Assembly (NCBI RefSeq): GCF_048128805.1
Contig: NC_136008.1
Span: 20,812,459-20,876,458 of the forward strand
Origin: Centroberyx gerrardi
Taxonomy: Eukaryota > Chordata > Actinopteri > Beryciformes > Berycidae
Length of the DNA: 64,000 bases
Reading direction: 5' to 3'
Both the position numbers and the translations under genes were made by a program. Under the pieces are notes generated by a model that saw only the letters and a list, made by a program, of their open reading frames with translations, searched no databases and was not told the origin of the DNA. Below, in pieces: positions 46,119 to 57,700 of the stretch (its first letter is position 1; every line of letters starts with the position of its first letter).

Positions 46119-49100
46119 GGGCATGTAATAAAAGGGATCATATAGTAATTGTTCTTCTGGCGACTCCAGCCTCCCTCAGCAACAGACACTTCCAGCCTGG
46201 CATGTTAACATAAGATTTCTGTGTGGACACAATCCAACCCAAACACTGCTGAAGCGTCTGTGTATTTCTTCTGCTCTTGCTGTCTATCCATTCAACAAGG
46301 GGCCACCAGTGAGAGCAAGACCAATGAGCCTCCAGAGCCATTTTTTTCGTTTCATGTCAAAATAAGCCCTGGCAGATTTAGTGACAGATGTTTTACGTCT
46401 GGGAAAGCTAGAATGGGTTGCCAGACTCATATAATCTGTGGTGTAGAGGAGAGGGAAGAATGAAACTGGTTTAGAGAGGAGAAACTGTCTGTCATACTAC
46501 TATAAGAAATAGCCTCAGGTCTATTGGGGAAATCATCTTGGTTGCTGTCTGTGCTTCGTGCGCAGTTTCTTTCCAATTTTGTAGTATACCTGTGTGAGGA
46601 AAAAAAGAAAAAGAAAAGAACAGAAGACACTGGGAGTGGAAATAGTGCCTTCACTAGCCAGCTGACTGTCATAATGTGACTGAATATTATATGCCACACA
46701 CTGAGTGCTGAGCACTTTACACCACAGGAGGTAAAATGGAGAAAGGTTTTGATTGCAAAATGAGTTAAGGATTATTTTTTTCTTTTTGCAAAGCTACAGT
46801 TCAAAGCGTAGATGATCAATAAAAAAACAGAATTTCAAACAAAGCAATGTAGCAAAAATAATGTAAAAAGTTCTCAAGATAGAGCAGAGCAGCGAGGCAT
46901 TTTAAATCTCTAAATATAACTTGCTGAGGCAAGCACTCTAATAATCGTGATGATGTATTTAGTACAGCCTGGCATTCCTCTTTGAGGCTGTTGTGCGAGG
47001 CCGCCTGGTCAGCAGGGAACGATATTAAACGGCTGGTAATATGATGTAGATCAGTGGAGGGTGTCACAGTGAGTAATGACCTCAGCAACACAGCAGCAAG
47101 GCACCAGGGGAAGAGACAGGCGAGAGGAGCTCTATCACACCGTCCAGCTTTGCTTTTACAAGGTCAGATGGTGCAAATCCTATTTAAAAACATGTATTTC
47201 TTTCCCCCCAAATTAGAATGCTCAGCGGGCCTTCAAGAGGCAGCGTAACAAGGTCCACACAGAATATGAAAGCTGTGTCCCGCCATTAATCTGTTGCCAC
47301 AAGAGGTGTTGAACTGGACATCGTTCCTCGGGCTGCAGCACACAGCGGAAACAGAAATTTGTTATGTCGCCTTAAATCATCCGGGGCGAGTTTCCCAATA
47401 ACGAATGATCTTGAAAACTCACAACATGCTTCATGCACAGTTTCAAGACTTGAACTGCTTGAAGACATTACAGGTCAATCAAAGGAATAATCAATTTCCT
47501 GAGCTGAGAGCATAACAAGTCGATTGAAGGATTATCAATCAAAAATTTTAAATCAGATATAGATTGTAGCCTACAACAATGCACTTCGTCTTGTCGCAGG
47601 TCGATTTTGAATGTAAGCACTATTTAAATACACAAGTAACATATACTGCAATTTGATTCCTTTTATCACCTATAACATAGGTGACTGTATATATAGGCAC
47701 AGAGTACTCTAACCTTATTTCTTATGACATTGCAGTCTACTGCTGTGTGGCGCAGCATGAGCCAAATGTTTCAGCACTCAACTGACTCTTTTCATTTGCG
47801 ATATGAAATTAAAATTGATTGTTATTAATTAATTTAATGTCAGCAAACTGCACCTACTCCAACATCCTTGAGCCTCATGCCTTGCTCATCTTAGGGTATT
47901 AATGTAGACTTTGATGTACCCTAATAATAAATACATTGGTGAAAGAGTTTTATTATTATTTATTTTCACAATAAGGGTTGAGGCAAAAAGAAAAAGCCTC
48001 TAATACTTTGATGTGGTGATTCGCAACTTATTTATACCAATAGCTTAGGTAAGACTGCGGCCTGTGCTGCTGGATCTTGCCTTCATGGGACCTGTAAAGA
48101 AATAAATGAAATCTCACGCCTACTGCCAGATTGTCGTGAAAGAATGAGAGATTTCGTGTACTACTTGAGTTACGGGGTTCCAGGAAATGAACGAATGTCT
48201 TGAAGAACTGCTTCAAGAAGCTCTTAGCGCTATGACACCTTTTGGGAAATCCACCCCTGACTGTTCACAGCTCCTTACACCAGGCAGCCAGATCGGATAA
48301 CCAGTGCCTCCCTGTTCATGTAGATGTACACTATTTGCATTTCATTCTTCTCTTCATGAATATCTCACAGCTGATCTTACACGCTGTTTACCCTGGATGA
48401 TGAGGGTCCAAGGCTGTCCAAGAGGAGGGTTCAGTTTGAAACAACATGACCTCTCACCCTGTTACCGCTCCATATGTGTGTATAATATCCAAGACCTCGA
48501 CTGGAGCCCGTTCTCCCGGGAGCCTGAGTGGCTGTGGAAATACTTATTCACATTTCTCTGGTTACAATCTCGGCCCCCAGTTGTCAAGTGCGTCGTTCCG
48601 CCCCTTTGCGCGCCGTCTTGTCATTTTCTATTCTCTCTATGAAATGAGACGAGTCCCCATGCCAGCAAAGCAGTCTGGCAGCGGCGATGGAGAATAATGA
48701 AATAGGCTTCAGATACAGGCTCAGACAGCCCCCCGACAGATGAAATGCAATATTCTTAAAGTGCTGTGTAACATGAGCTCCATATGTAGATATCAGATAG
48801 TACTTGACGATACCTCTATTACCATCCACAAGCCAACGCTTTGGGCAATTAGGATCTCTCCGGTTACCCCTCTGTACACGAGCCCAGCCGAGATGAGAAG
48901 GATAAAAGCTCAATTAGCTTTTGTAAGGTGCTGCCCACTCTGCACACCGGTTCACGTAGGCCTTACTTTGTGGTATCAAACATCAGGTTAGGACCTTTCC
49001 TATTTGTTCGTTGTCACTACTTGGCATTTTGAAGTGGAAATCCAATTTCTTTAGATAAAAGCAAATTCCTGCAATTCACCGGCGTTAACGAGAACTGCAG

Positions 49101-49290
49101 ATCAGGGAGGATTAATCCATCATGCTCTCACACAAATCCTTGTAACAATGTGGGGGATAAACATGGACGAAGATTTGATTTGACAACTGGCCCTGTGGTT
49201 TAGAGGTCCTTCAGTGGGCATGTGTCTGCCACAGGTGTTGCTCATGGTGATCACACTGCTGGGAATCGTCCTAAACAGGGCTGCTCTAAA
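46119..49290. other. Gene desert with repeat-poor blocks
   Basis: No exon or named repeat. Blocks at about 46890-47560 and 48440-48990 are unique-looking and rich in transcription-factor-like sites; see findings. Confidence 0.4.
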
Positions 49291-49438
49291 ACCAAAGGTA
49301 TATGGCAAAGCCCCTGCATCTAACATCAGTTGTAAATAAAACTTCAAAACCTGCTTATATCAACTACATTTCTGGGGACAAAGTGGAGCAATGACTGATG
49401 ACTGACAAGATATTATTTGGTCAATGTGATAAATTATT
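49291..49438. repeat. Family 4 repeat, copy 2
   Basis: Partner of 27881-28026, same orientation, sharing GACTGACAAGATATTATTTG and the following GTCAATGTGAT. Confidence 0.5.
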
Positions 49439-49720
49439 ACACATACGTAACCATGAATGCTCCATTGATGTGATTTTTTTTTTTTAGATATGGCTTCTAA
49501 ATATATTTATGGTGATTTCTGCTTTACCTCTGCTCTCCATTATAATGATAGAAACTACATGATCAAATCTTGACTCATTTAGCCTAAGATGGGGCACCTT
49601 GCCATACCCAATTGACTCCTATGATCCTAAACAAAGACTTGATTTGGACATGAAATTTGGGAGTTTCTGTTTATTTGGTTTTGTTCATGTTCATCTAAGA
49701 CTTTGCTCATAGCCTGTTCA

Positions 49721-50394
49721 ATAATGGAAAATTCCACTCTAAAGCACTTTGGCACTGTTAAAAAACATCTATTGGCGATGTACTTTGCATTCTGGCTCCA
49801 TTTTGTTGTCTGGTGGTGTATTTTTCTTAGTCTCATGGATAAGTGGCAAAACAAAGATGACGTGATGTGACGTCAAGATTTATATTTCCAGCAACTATAA
49901 TGAAGTTTCTAAAACATCAACAGTAAACGTCAGCTTTGGGGTCAGTCCATCAGAATCAAAGAGCGAGAGCTTCTTTCTAGACCATTTTGCACCAAAGTTC
50001 AACAATCATACAGGGAGAAATCCATTGTAGGAGAGGGAAAGAGACCAATTTCTCCACTGACAAGAGCCTCAATAGACCATAATGCATCTAATGCATATAA
50101 CCCACAGCTGAGTGATCACACTTTCAAGCTATTTCTAGGCCCAAACACACACCTTTGATTGAAAGCAAAAAAAAGTTTGCACCCCTTGTCTGGGGGTTGT
50201 CAAAAGGCATTCTGGGCAACGCAGGAAATCACAAACTGAAGTAGAAGTAGATGAGGCAGGTTGAGGGAAAGTTGGTTCACCAAAAAAGTTAATTACCACA
50301 CTTCATCACAAAATACCTCCTGGAATGCACTGAACATCACAGATTGCTGATATCTAACAGTGTAAGAGGATCCAAGGGTGGCTTTTTCCTTTAA
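49721..50394 (+). mobile_element. Family 2 TTAA-type MITE, full-length copy
   Basis: About 674 bp. The right end is CTTTTTCCTTTAA with TTAA at 50391-50394; the left end ATAATGGAAAATTCCACTCT has lost its exact TTAA. Diagnostic interior: AAACATCAACAGTAAACGTC and CAACAATCATACAGGGAGAA. No reading frame of note. Confidence 0.65.
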
Positions 50395-52372
50395 CTCTAG
50401 CTTGGAAATTTCATTTTAAGTAGAGCTACAGAGCATCATGCATTCAGAATGACTCTGTCACTTATTTCTCTGTCCTTTGTGAGCATCTGTGTGCCTGCAG
50501 GTATTACTGTTAATGAAAGATAATGTTAGAGCTGATCTAAGAGTATGTGGAGGCTGTGCTGCAACTTGAGCATTCCATCTACAGTACATTATGTAACTCT
50601 AAAACATGTATTCAGAGGACAAATAGCCTTCAGAATGAATGACTTACTCTGAAATGTGCCATTATTCCTGATACTTCTCTTGAGTCCTTCCCCTTAACTT
50701 TATGTCACCTCTATTCTTCGCCTCAGTTTATCCTATTTCAAATTAATCCTTGTAAATCCTAAATATCTAGATCACAGCCAGGGTTGAAAAAGTTCTGAAA
50801 TCATGTCTGCAGGGCATTGTTGCTCGGAGACACTCTACAAATGTCTTTTTGATTTGCGGGAAAATGTGTAGATTAAAGCAATAACAGGCAAGTCTTCTGT
50901 TACTGTCCATTTCTCTTCTGTTACAGGTCTCGTATTTAGTTTACCCTAACTCGACCCTTAAGCCCCTAAGTTCATCTGATAGTCTCTTAGCTGTCTCAAA
51001 ACACATTTTGTTCTTTAGCCTTTGAGTCTGCATGTATGGACGCCGAGAGTGGACGTGATTGTGAATTTCTCTTTTACTCCCATTAACTAGAACAAAATTT
51101 GATATGTCGAGATAATGAAGTCGTGATCATTATCTATATGAGCAACCACAGCTGCTCTCGGCTTCTGTATGCATGACATACCTGTGAATGTATAGGTGTA
51201 TTGTGCATGTGTATAGGCGTTGTATGCCTTACTATCTGGTCTATCAGTTGTATTCAATTGCACTTTACTACTTGTACAATCCTTTGGTCAACCATAGTTG
51301 ATTTTTAAATGTGCTTTATAAATAAACTTGACTAGTCGTGCTGTATCACATGGTGTGCAGCTTTAACACCATGTGAGTTTGAACATAAAGAGCTGCAGAC
51401 TGCATGCTAATTTACCTTCCAAAAGAACAGGTAAAGCTCCAACATTAATTAGTGAGAGAGAGAGAGAGAGAGAAAAGGTGTGTGTGTGTGTATGTGTGTG
51501 TTTGAGTGTGTGTGTGTGTGAGGTACAAAGTCAAGCTGACATCTGTTGTGGAAAAGCGAAATGTTTCCTCCATGTGGCGCCCATTAGCCAAGCATTCAAA
51601 CAACATCCCATCATCAACAGTGATCCTGAACAAAGCAGAGAGGCTTGCAGGCAGGCCAGAGCCACAGGCAATAATGCCGTGGTACAATGATATTTCAAAG
51701 GAGTGTAAAATGTTAATGACTACAGATCGACTGTGCACGCACACACACTATAATCATATCATCATCTCTACTCCCCAGTTAGTAGGAGCTGCGTCTTCGC
51801 CAAGAGCATTGATGAGGTTTAGATACTGTGTCCTATAGCACTGCGACCTCGTGACACCTAATAATATTAGACCCAGTCTTCAGGCTTGCTGCTCTCCTCT
51901 GCCGTGATTCTGTACTGTGATGATGGGGCTGTTCAAGTAGATACTGGATAACAAGCAGAGACAGAGGAAGATCAGAGGAAAAAGCCTGCTGTAATAACAT
52001 CCTCTGTTGGAGGAGCTGACAGCCTTGAGAGACGTCACTTAGTGGTGTGGAAACAACAGAGAACTGTACAGTCTGACGGGCAAAAAGCTACACGGTATGG
52101 GAAGGTAAGTAGATTTCAGCTTGGGCTCCCGAAATATCAACACAGCCTCATGAAATTTCAGGCAGAGGACACTCCACCATGAAAAGAAGTGATAATACCA
52201 CGAATTGGACGTGCCATTTTCACCTGTGTATCATGTGAAAAGGCTAGCTAAGGCTTATGTTTGGGCAAGTAAGCAACTTTGGTTAAGGTCAGGGTAAGGG
52301 TTTGATAATGACTAAATGAGATTTTTATTTTGCTGAAAAATCTTTTTGGCATGAGTTGGGGATTGAGGGTTA
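50395..52372. other. Gene-free segment with LINE tail and GA/GT repeats
   Basis: A short LINE-type tail (AAATGTGCTTTATAAATAAA and then CTTGAC) lies at about 51305-51332. A (GA)n run at 51452-51474 is followed by degenerate (GT)n to about 51521. No exon. Confidence 0.45.
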
Positions 52373-52788
52373 TTAAACGCACAGTATGTAATTTCTGCCG
52401 CTAGGGGTCTCTCAACCAAAACAATAACAAAAGACGTAGTTTGATGATGTCGTGAAGTAGCGTGGGATCATGGGAGTTTTTTTACGGGGACAGCTTCGGC
52501 GACAGAACGCGCAGCAAACGGGAATGAATAATTGTGATCCATCATGAGTGAGCAATAAAAACAATAGAATGAAAACTAGAAATAACCGCCTCGCGGTTGC
52601 ATGCCTCCGCCAACAAGTTGCAGTTTACATCCATGTCTGTCCAGACTCATAAAATATATGTAGTGAAGACTTTGAAGGAATTTAATGAAAGGTATTAAGT
52701 GTATTTTTTGGCGAAATGGAAGTTATCACTATATTGACATGTATGGTTCCAGTGAAACATGCTGTCTTCACTTAGAGACTATTTTTAC

Positions 52789-52982
52789 AGAGGAGTACAG
52801 AGGACTGATAGAGAGCTTCGTCACATGGTGCAACGACAATCACCTGAAGCTCAATATCAGCAAAACCAATGAGCTTGTGGTGGACTACCAGAGGAACAGG
52901 AGGCCCCCTGTCCTGGTTGTCATCCAGGGAGAGGAAGTGAAGAGGGTGGACTCATGCAAGTATCTTGGGGTCCAAATCAATA
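52789..52982 (+). mobile_element. LINE reverse-transcriptase fragment
   Basis: In frame it reads LIESFVTWCNDNHLKLNISK, then TNELVVDYQRNRRPP and CKYLGVQI, the segment following the catalytic core in fish L2/Rex-type ORF2. About 65 codons without the catalytic FADD motif: a dead fragment. Confidence 0.75.
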
Positions 52983-53060
52983 TAATAAATGTGAATTGTG
53001 TGAAATTTTGTCATAATTAGTGTATGAATTCTTGAGTTATGGCCAAAAACGTCTTTTGTG

Positions 53061-53340
53061 AGGTCACAGTGACCTTGACCTTTGACCACCAAATTGTAAT
53101 CAGTTCATCCTTGAGTCCCAGTGGACGTTTGTGCCAGATGTAATGAAATTCCCTCCAGGCGTTCCTGAGATATCGCGTTCATGAGAATGGGACGGACGTG
53201 AGGTCACAGTGACCTTGACCTTTGACCACCAAAATCGAATCAGTTCATCCTTGAGTCCAAGTGGACGTTTGTGCCAAATTTGAAGAAATTCCCTCAAGGC
53301 GTTCCTGAGATATCGCGTTCACGAGAATGGGATGGACGGA
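53061..53340. repeat. Two 140-bp tandem units
   Basis: The units differ at roughly a dozen positions. Both keep AGGTCACAGTGACCTTGACC, then TTTGACCACC, CAGTTCATCCTTGAGTCC, GTGGACGTTTGTGCC and TGAGATATCGCGTTC. Confidence 0.85.
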
Positions 53341-53719
53341 CGTATGGACATACGGACGGACGGACAACCCGAAAACATAATGCCTCCGGCCACGGCTGTC
53401 GCCGGCATGGAGGCATAAAACAACAGAGTGGCTAGAGTGGCTAGCTAGCTAGTTTGCCGACTTCCTTCCTCACTCTCTGACGTATCATCTGGTGTTTCCT
53501 GTGTTTCCCCGGAAATTAGGGGGTAAAGGGGATATGACGCCATTGACAGGCGACCAAATGAAACGCACCGTTACCTTGAATAAAATTATGGATTTCTCTG
53601 GGTTTGAACATTGTTGGAAACATTTGGGATAATGTAAGTACACAACTCAACAAAATATATAACATAGGTCTAGTCGTTCAGATATTTTAATGCGGAAATG
53701 TTACATATTATACCTTTAA

Positions 53720-54688
53720 CATTGTGCTTATTTCACAAAATTATGTAAATAAGTCGATCTGCAGCCAAAGCTAATAGAGAAGAGTGACAGCCAAAAGCTA
53801 TTATATAGTACTATATGGCAAGTGCAAAGGCATCAGTTGTAAAAACATCCCCACTAACTCCTGCAGATGATAAAATGCACTGCAATTAAAGCAGGGAATG
53901 CAAAAAAGAAACCTGTCTCTCTCTCCCATCCACTTCTGTCTGTGAAAATGCAATGTAATATTGAATATCGTGAACATGATTCATTCTCCCCATACAGCAC
54001 AGCGCAGCACAGTACAACACATGTAGCCTTCAGCAACTTGAAGTGAATCATTTCCTAACTCGGAAGCTATTAAAGTAGACACAATGCGTTGCCAGATCTG
54101 CGGCCCGAGGCATCGTGAGGACGGGCTCTGTTGTAAATGAAAGGCAGTAGAGACAAGCGGGTCGAACAGTCGTGTTTAACACCCGACGATCACGTGATGA
54201 AAAAAGGAAATGCACGAAAAGAAAAAAGAAGCAGCCGTTTTTTCCTCCATTGTGGGAAGAAAGACGTTGCTGCAGAATAAGGCAGGGGCTCTTTGAGAAG
54301 AAAGATGAGATGGCGCTCTCAACTCGACAAAACGTCCTCCCCTCCACCTGTCGCCTCGGTGGGAGAGTGAAGGTCTTTGTTCTGTCTCAGCGATAAACCC
54401 TTCCCTGGATAAAGGCTTCTGTCTAATAGAACAAGCTGCCTATGAGAACGGTGTGGGGCGGAAACTATAATTTGGTACCAGCTCAGGGAAATGGGACTCT
54501 CGCACCTCAAAACGTTAATGCCTCAGAGACTCATAATGTGCAAAGTGCTGGAATCATTCAGAAAACTGGACAGCAGTCTCATCACGATGAATCCCGTCTA
54601 AAGATAGATTCATGGAAATATACTGGACCAGACAAAAGGCCTCTCTTTGGCAAGAAGGAATAGAGGTAACACACAAACTGGCACACAT

Positions 54689-54723
<35 letters not shown>

Positions 54724-57700
54724 GTCCTGGTTGGCCGGTGGGAATATGTCTCTGCCTATTATTTGCTTTGGTCCCAGGTTTCCAGTTTTCTTGAGCTTAT
54801 CGTGTGGAGGATATATTGCTGTGGTGTCCTAGGGGGTAGGTCACCTACACAAACAGAAGGCCCTCTTTTCCTTGGGCAACAATCAGCTGAGAGTGGGAGG
54901 ACAAGAGAGAAATGGACTGAGCAATTTTGTACCCTATTCTATTTTCTCTCCCTGGCCACAGTTTTTTCTGTGTAGCAGAGATGTTGGAAAGTCCGAAATT
55001 CCAACTTTCTACTAAGAAACAAAGCAATGGAACGGGTCAGAATTTAGAATTCCAAGTAGTAAACAAGATTTTCTCAACTTTGCGTTTTCCCAGATGCAGT
55101 TATCTGACGTCAACGGGGCGGTATACATTGTGAACGCTACACAGCAGGACTTTTATCATGTTCATAATCCTCTTAACACACTTACATTTGATTTTCAGCA
55201 TTGCATGACCTTAAATCTATTTAATTTGAAATGCCAGGTTGCGCTTACAGTTGCTAACGTTCCATGCTAACTAGCTAGCTAACACTGCCAAATGCCATTG
55301 ACATAACACAAGCTGTTGCATTGGGAAGAGGATATTACGTTGGGAAAAGAAAATCTCACAGGCGTCCTTGTTCCTTCCCTGGTTTTTCTGAGCTGAATCA
55401 CTTAAATGCACAGCGGTTGTAATTATTAGCCTACAATTGTATCTACCAGCCGGGAATTTCCAACGTCCAACTTTGAATGGAATGCAGCTACCTTGTCAAG
55501 ATCCAAGATCGACCTCTACTGTGGAAATATAGTTTATCTTACATGATTGTGACATCTGTTGTCTGATATCGCCACGCAAGGAAAGACCAATTCATGTATA
55601 CATTCTTTGCCCTTCATTTGCTGACGGTGAAGATCCAATTAACGGCAGCAGCCACACCACAGCTGTTGTGAATACACCCATGAGGCATGCAGAGGAGACA
55701 TGAGTCTGCGTAGATTGGACCATTTGTCTTAGCCGTGAGTGCTAACAGATTGCCCTGTCTTTAACATCCCCCTCTCCCCCTCTTCCAATTCCCAATTCTA
55801 GCCATCCCTCATTTAGAGCCTCCCTGAAGCGGGCGCAGCAGTGTAGCAGTCCATTTGGCTGTCATCTCATTCATGGGAGGCTGTTGAATGATCTGTCTTT
55901 TGGTAGATAGTAAGAGGATCTCAATTTGATTTCCTGTTGGAACAAAAGTCTGTAATCTACGGGATGTGATCTATTACAGTGTGGCATCATCCATCGGCTA
56001 CCTCTTTAAATGCCGATTTAATTTCTTGGTGAGGAAACTTCTGGTTTGAACACCTTTACCTGACTTCAACAAGTAATAACCATTTTGATCAATTTAAACC
56101 AGGGTTTCTAATATGTACAAGCCCGCACACTATATGCATCTCCCCCAAGACCATGGATTAGAGGCAACAGGAAACTTAACTGCTTATTTTTCCATAATAC
56201 ATGCCGAACATAACCGCTGATAAGCATTTTGCCCTCCGACAGAGAGACTCAGACTCAGTAGCAGCGGCGGATTCGTCTTCCCTCAGGCTGGAGGAGATAT
56301 CAAGCTCCAGCAGCAGCAGAAACAGCATCCTAACACCCCAGTTCCAGCGGGGCTTCCATCTCCTCTGTCAGCTGTCAGCTCAAAATGTCTGGTGCCTGTC
56401 AGACCTGAGCCTTCAACTCAGTCTGTGTCTGTCGACTGAACTACTAATAGACTTTCATCCAAAGTTAGAAATGAGATTTACATCATGAGAGAAAATCAAA
56501 TGATATTCAAAGCTGCTGCGTATTCTGCAACCTAAACAACAGAAATATCGCTGATGCGCGTTTGTGAAGTCTCGGCAACAGCCTAGCACTACCGGTCTAA
56601 TGCACTGTACTGTCACGTTGGACCAGCCACTCATGACAGTAAGCAGTTTTCTGACTGTCACTGCGCTGTCACATGCATTATAACTTCCTAAAATGGTTTT
56701 CTGGATTTCTGTTTTGAGTTGTTTTTGCCTGGTGCTCGTCGGTGCAGCTGTGTCATTCTTCCACGGGAGCAGGTTGACTCTTTGCCCGGCGCTTGCTCGA
56801 AGGCTTGGCATTATCATGGGTTTGCTCCAAGGTTGCCACTGAGGCTCACTGAGACCAATGGGCAAACTAATGAGCCCCACAAGGCCCCTCTGATATGCCC
56901 CATGGCCTTGTTAGAAAGCACTAGGAGACAGAGGGGTGTGGAGGGAGAGAGAGACAGAGATACAAAGTGGGGGGGGAAGGTTGTCAAAGTTATGGGGCAA
57001 TGGAGAAAGGGGTAGTTAAAGGGGAAGACAGCGTGGCATGATGATGATGCAGTGAAAAGAGGGCGAGAAAGGCCAGTGGACTTTGTGGGCCAAAAATCTG
57101 TCAATTGACAGGAAGAAATAGAATAACTATTATTTCCTTGTGTGAATGGAAATCTAACCGCACTGTTTTGTACATGAAGTGCTACAAGGGAAAGTCATAG
57201 AGGGAATTTTGGAAGCTGCGATATTTCAATTTGTAATTCAAAACAGGCATCAATTGATGGCACTTGGCCCTTCTAGTGTAAGAGCAATGAGAGAATTGGA
57301 TAAATGGATGAATTGGATGAACCAGAGGGGAGGACGGGGTAGCAGTGGGGTATTCTCAAATCTAGGAACAGACCACAAGACCTTTACAATCCTATTACAT
57401 TGTGAAAACTACACCAGACCCGACCTTATCATAATGTTTTTATCTCTATTTTTCACCTTCGAAATGACTCAGGAAAAGGAGAAAAAGAGCAAAGATCTTG
57501 TGCTCCTTCTTTCGCAGAGTGACTCGAAGAATCTCCTGGATAGATGACCCATTAGGATTGGGTGACTAAAACGGGAACTCAATCTAATGCCTCATTTCCC
57601 CTCAGAGATGAGCCCGGCTTTATGGCTTGACCTCTCCCAAAAGAATCTCTTGCTTTCTACTGTGGCCACGTTGTAATCTCACACATCGCTGTCTCGCTTA

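Larger units (their letters stand above)
52585..53418. mobile_element. Inner repeat element with two 140-bp tandem units
   Basis: Begins near GCCTCGCGGTTGCATGCCTC and ends CGGCATGGAGGCATAAAA. TGCCTCC motifs near both ends are inverted, suggesting short terminal inverted repeats. Two tandem units (53061-53200 and 53201-53340) each run from AGGTCACAGTGACC to a GGACGGACG tail. A LINE fragment lies within it. This TGACCTTTGACC-type repeat is, to my knowledge, widespread in percomorph fish. Confidence 0.6.
52373..53719. mobile_element. TTAA-type MITE split by a nested insertion
   Basis: The left end TTAAACGCACAGTATGTAAT and the reverse of the right end TTAAAGGTATAATATGTAAC are inverted repeats, with TTAA at 52373-52376 and 53716-53719. 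The element's own sequence is about 52373-52584 plus 53419-53719 (roughly 510 bp). The middle is a second element. Confidence 0.65.

Noticed and set aside
53061..53340. CRISPR-like or satellite array
   Set aside because: Only two units, 140 bp long, part of a dispersed fish repeat.
57179..57547. 122-codon plus-strand frame
   Set aside because: No recognisable domain, ordinary intergenic codon use, and no splice or promoter support.
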